This document shows positions 6,990-7,420 of a stretch of 7,420 nucleotides of DNA, piece after piece. Below the pieces are notes generated by a model that did no database searches, was not told where the DNA came from, and worked only from the letters and a program-made list of their open reading frames with translations. The translations under genes were made by a program, and so were the position numbers. The DNA is from Actinomycetota bacterium (GTDB taxonomy: Bacteria; Actinomycetota; Acidimicrobiia; Acidimicrobiales; Microtrichaceae): the NCBI GenBank assembly GCA_018268735.1, contig JAFDWA010000069.1:1-7420 (forward strand). Reading direction: 5' to 3'. Within the stretch, counting starts at the first letter, position 1. The number at the start of each line of letters is the position of its first letter.

Positions 6990-7420
6990 ATGGCCACGAC
7001 CTTCGCTGACACCACCACGCTCTGGGAGCTCGTCGAGCGCCGGGCCGACGCCACCCCCGACGCGCTGCTGCTCATCGACGAGTCGGGCCGCACCCTGACC
7101 TGCGGCGAGTTCCGCGACCGGGCGCTGCGGGCCGCCGCCGGGTTCCACGCCCTCGGCGTCACCCACGGCACCCGGGTCACATGGGAGCTGCCCAACCGGT
7201 TCGAGACGATCGTCGCCAGCTTCGCCCTGGCCCGCCTGGGCGCGGTGCAGAACCCGGTGCTGCACTTCTACCGTCACAAGGAGGTCGGCTACGCGATCCG
7301 GGCCACCGAGGCCGAGTTCGTGCTCGTCCCCGGCGAGTGGGCCGGCTTCGACTTCGCGGCCATGGTCGACGAGCTGACCGCCGACTCCGCCGCTCCCCCC
7401 GTGGTGATCGACGTCTTCGC
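6990..7420 (+). CDS. AMP-forming acyl-CoA synthetase, N-terminal part (3' partial)
   Basis: N-terminal 143 residues of a class I adenylate-forming enzyme, expected to activate a carboxylic acid with ATP and then transfer it to CoA in the cytoplasm. The translation shows the usual opening of the fold: LWELVERRADATPDALLLID (residues 11-30); a TLTCGEFRDRA block (36-46) matching the common T-Y-x-E-L-x-x-x-A pattern; GVTHGTRVTWELPN (56-69); ALARLGAVQNPV (79-90); and a YRHKEVGYAI block (94-103) followed by VPGEWAGFDFAAM (113-125). The QNP and YRHKEVG blocks resemble cyclohexanecarboxylate-CoA ligase (AliA)-like and related acid-CoA ligases; the substrate cannot be told from this part. The ATP-binding P-loop and the C-terminal lysine domain lie beyond the window. 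Start ATG 6990 has a strong ribosome-binding site. Only 4 of its 143 codons end in A or T, far fewer than in csb2. It has no evident link to CRISPR function. Confidence 0.88.
   Translation, partial: MATTFADTTTLWELVERRADATPDALLLIDESGRTLTCGEFRDRALRAAAGFHALGVTHGTRVTWELPNRFETIVASFALARLGAVQNPVLHFYRHKEVGYAIRATEAEFVLVPGEWAGFDFAAMVDELTADSAAPPVVIDVF

Noticed and set aside
6648..7277. Minus-strand open frame (209 aa) spanning the csb2/synthetase junction
   Set aside because: It is antisense to both coding regions and to a strong plus-strand ribosome-binding site; no domain recognised.

Overview
The window holds most of a type I-G (formerly I-U) CRISPR-Cas interference operon on the + strand, followed by the start of an unrelated acyl-CoA synthetase gene. 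The DNA is GC-rich, coding is dense, and third codon positions are mostly G or C. With the AMP-ligase neighbour this suggests a high-GC bacterium, probably an actinobacterium. A more precise placement (for example Acidimicrobiia) would be a guess.

Layout. Positions 1-2196 carry the 3' part of cas3, a fused helicase and HD nuclease whose first exons of motif (Walker A) lie before the window. Positions 2193-4385 are csx17 (large subunit, Cas8g/Cas8u2). Positions 4382-5368 are csb1 (the Cas7 backbone subunit, GSU0053 family). Positions 5365-6921 are csb2 (a Cas5-Cas6-like fusion, GSU0054 family). Each pair of neighbours overlaps by the four bases ATGA, so the four genes form one translationally coupled operon. 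A 68-bp gap (6922-6989) holds a weak stem-loop and a possible -10 element. It is followed at 6990 by an AMP-forming acyl-CoA synthetase that runs off the window end.

How the genes work together, from what is known of the subtype: Csb2 cuts the pre-crRNA and stays on the crRNA 3' end. Several Csb1 copies coat the spacer part of the guide. Csx17 completes the Cascade-like complex and contacts target DNA and Cas3. Cas3 then unwinds and cuts the target.

No CRISPR array, cas1, cas2 or cas4 is visible, and the gene 3' of csb2 is metabolic. If adaptation genes and an array exist nearby they must lie upstream of cas3 or elsewhere. Codon use changes sharply between csb2 and the acyl-CoA synthetase, which fits a transferred defence cassette next to a resident gene. 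The system belongs to a known subtype. The points worth a second look are its missing 3' adaptation module, the differing ribosome-binding sites along the operon, the source of the small subunit, and the poorly conserved middle of Csb2.
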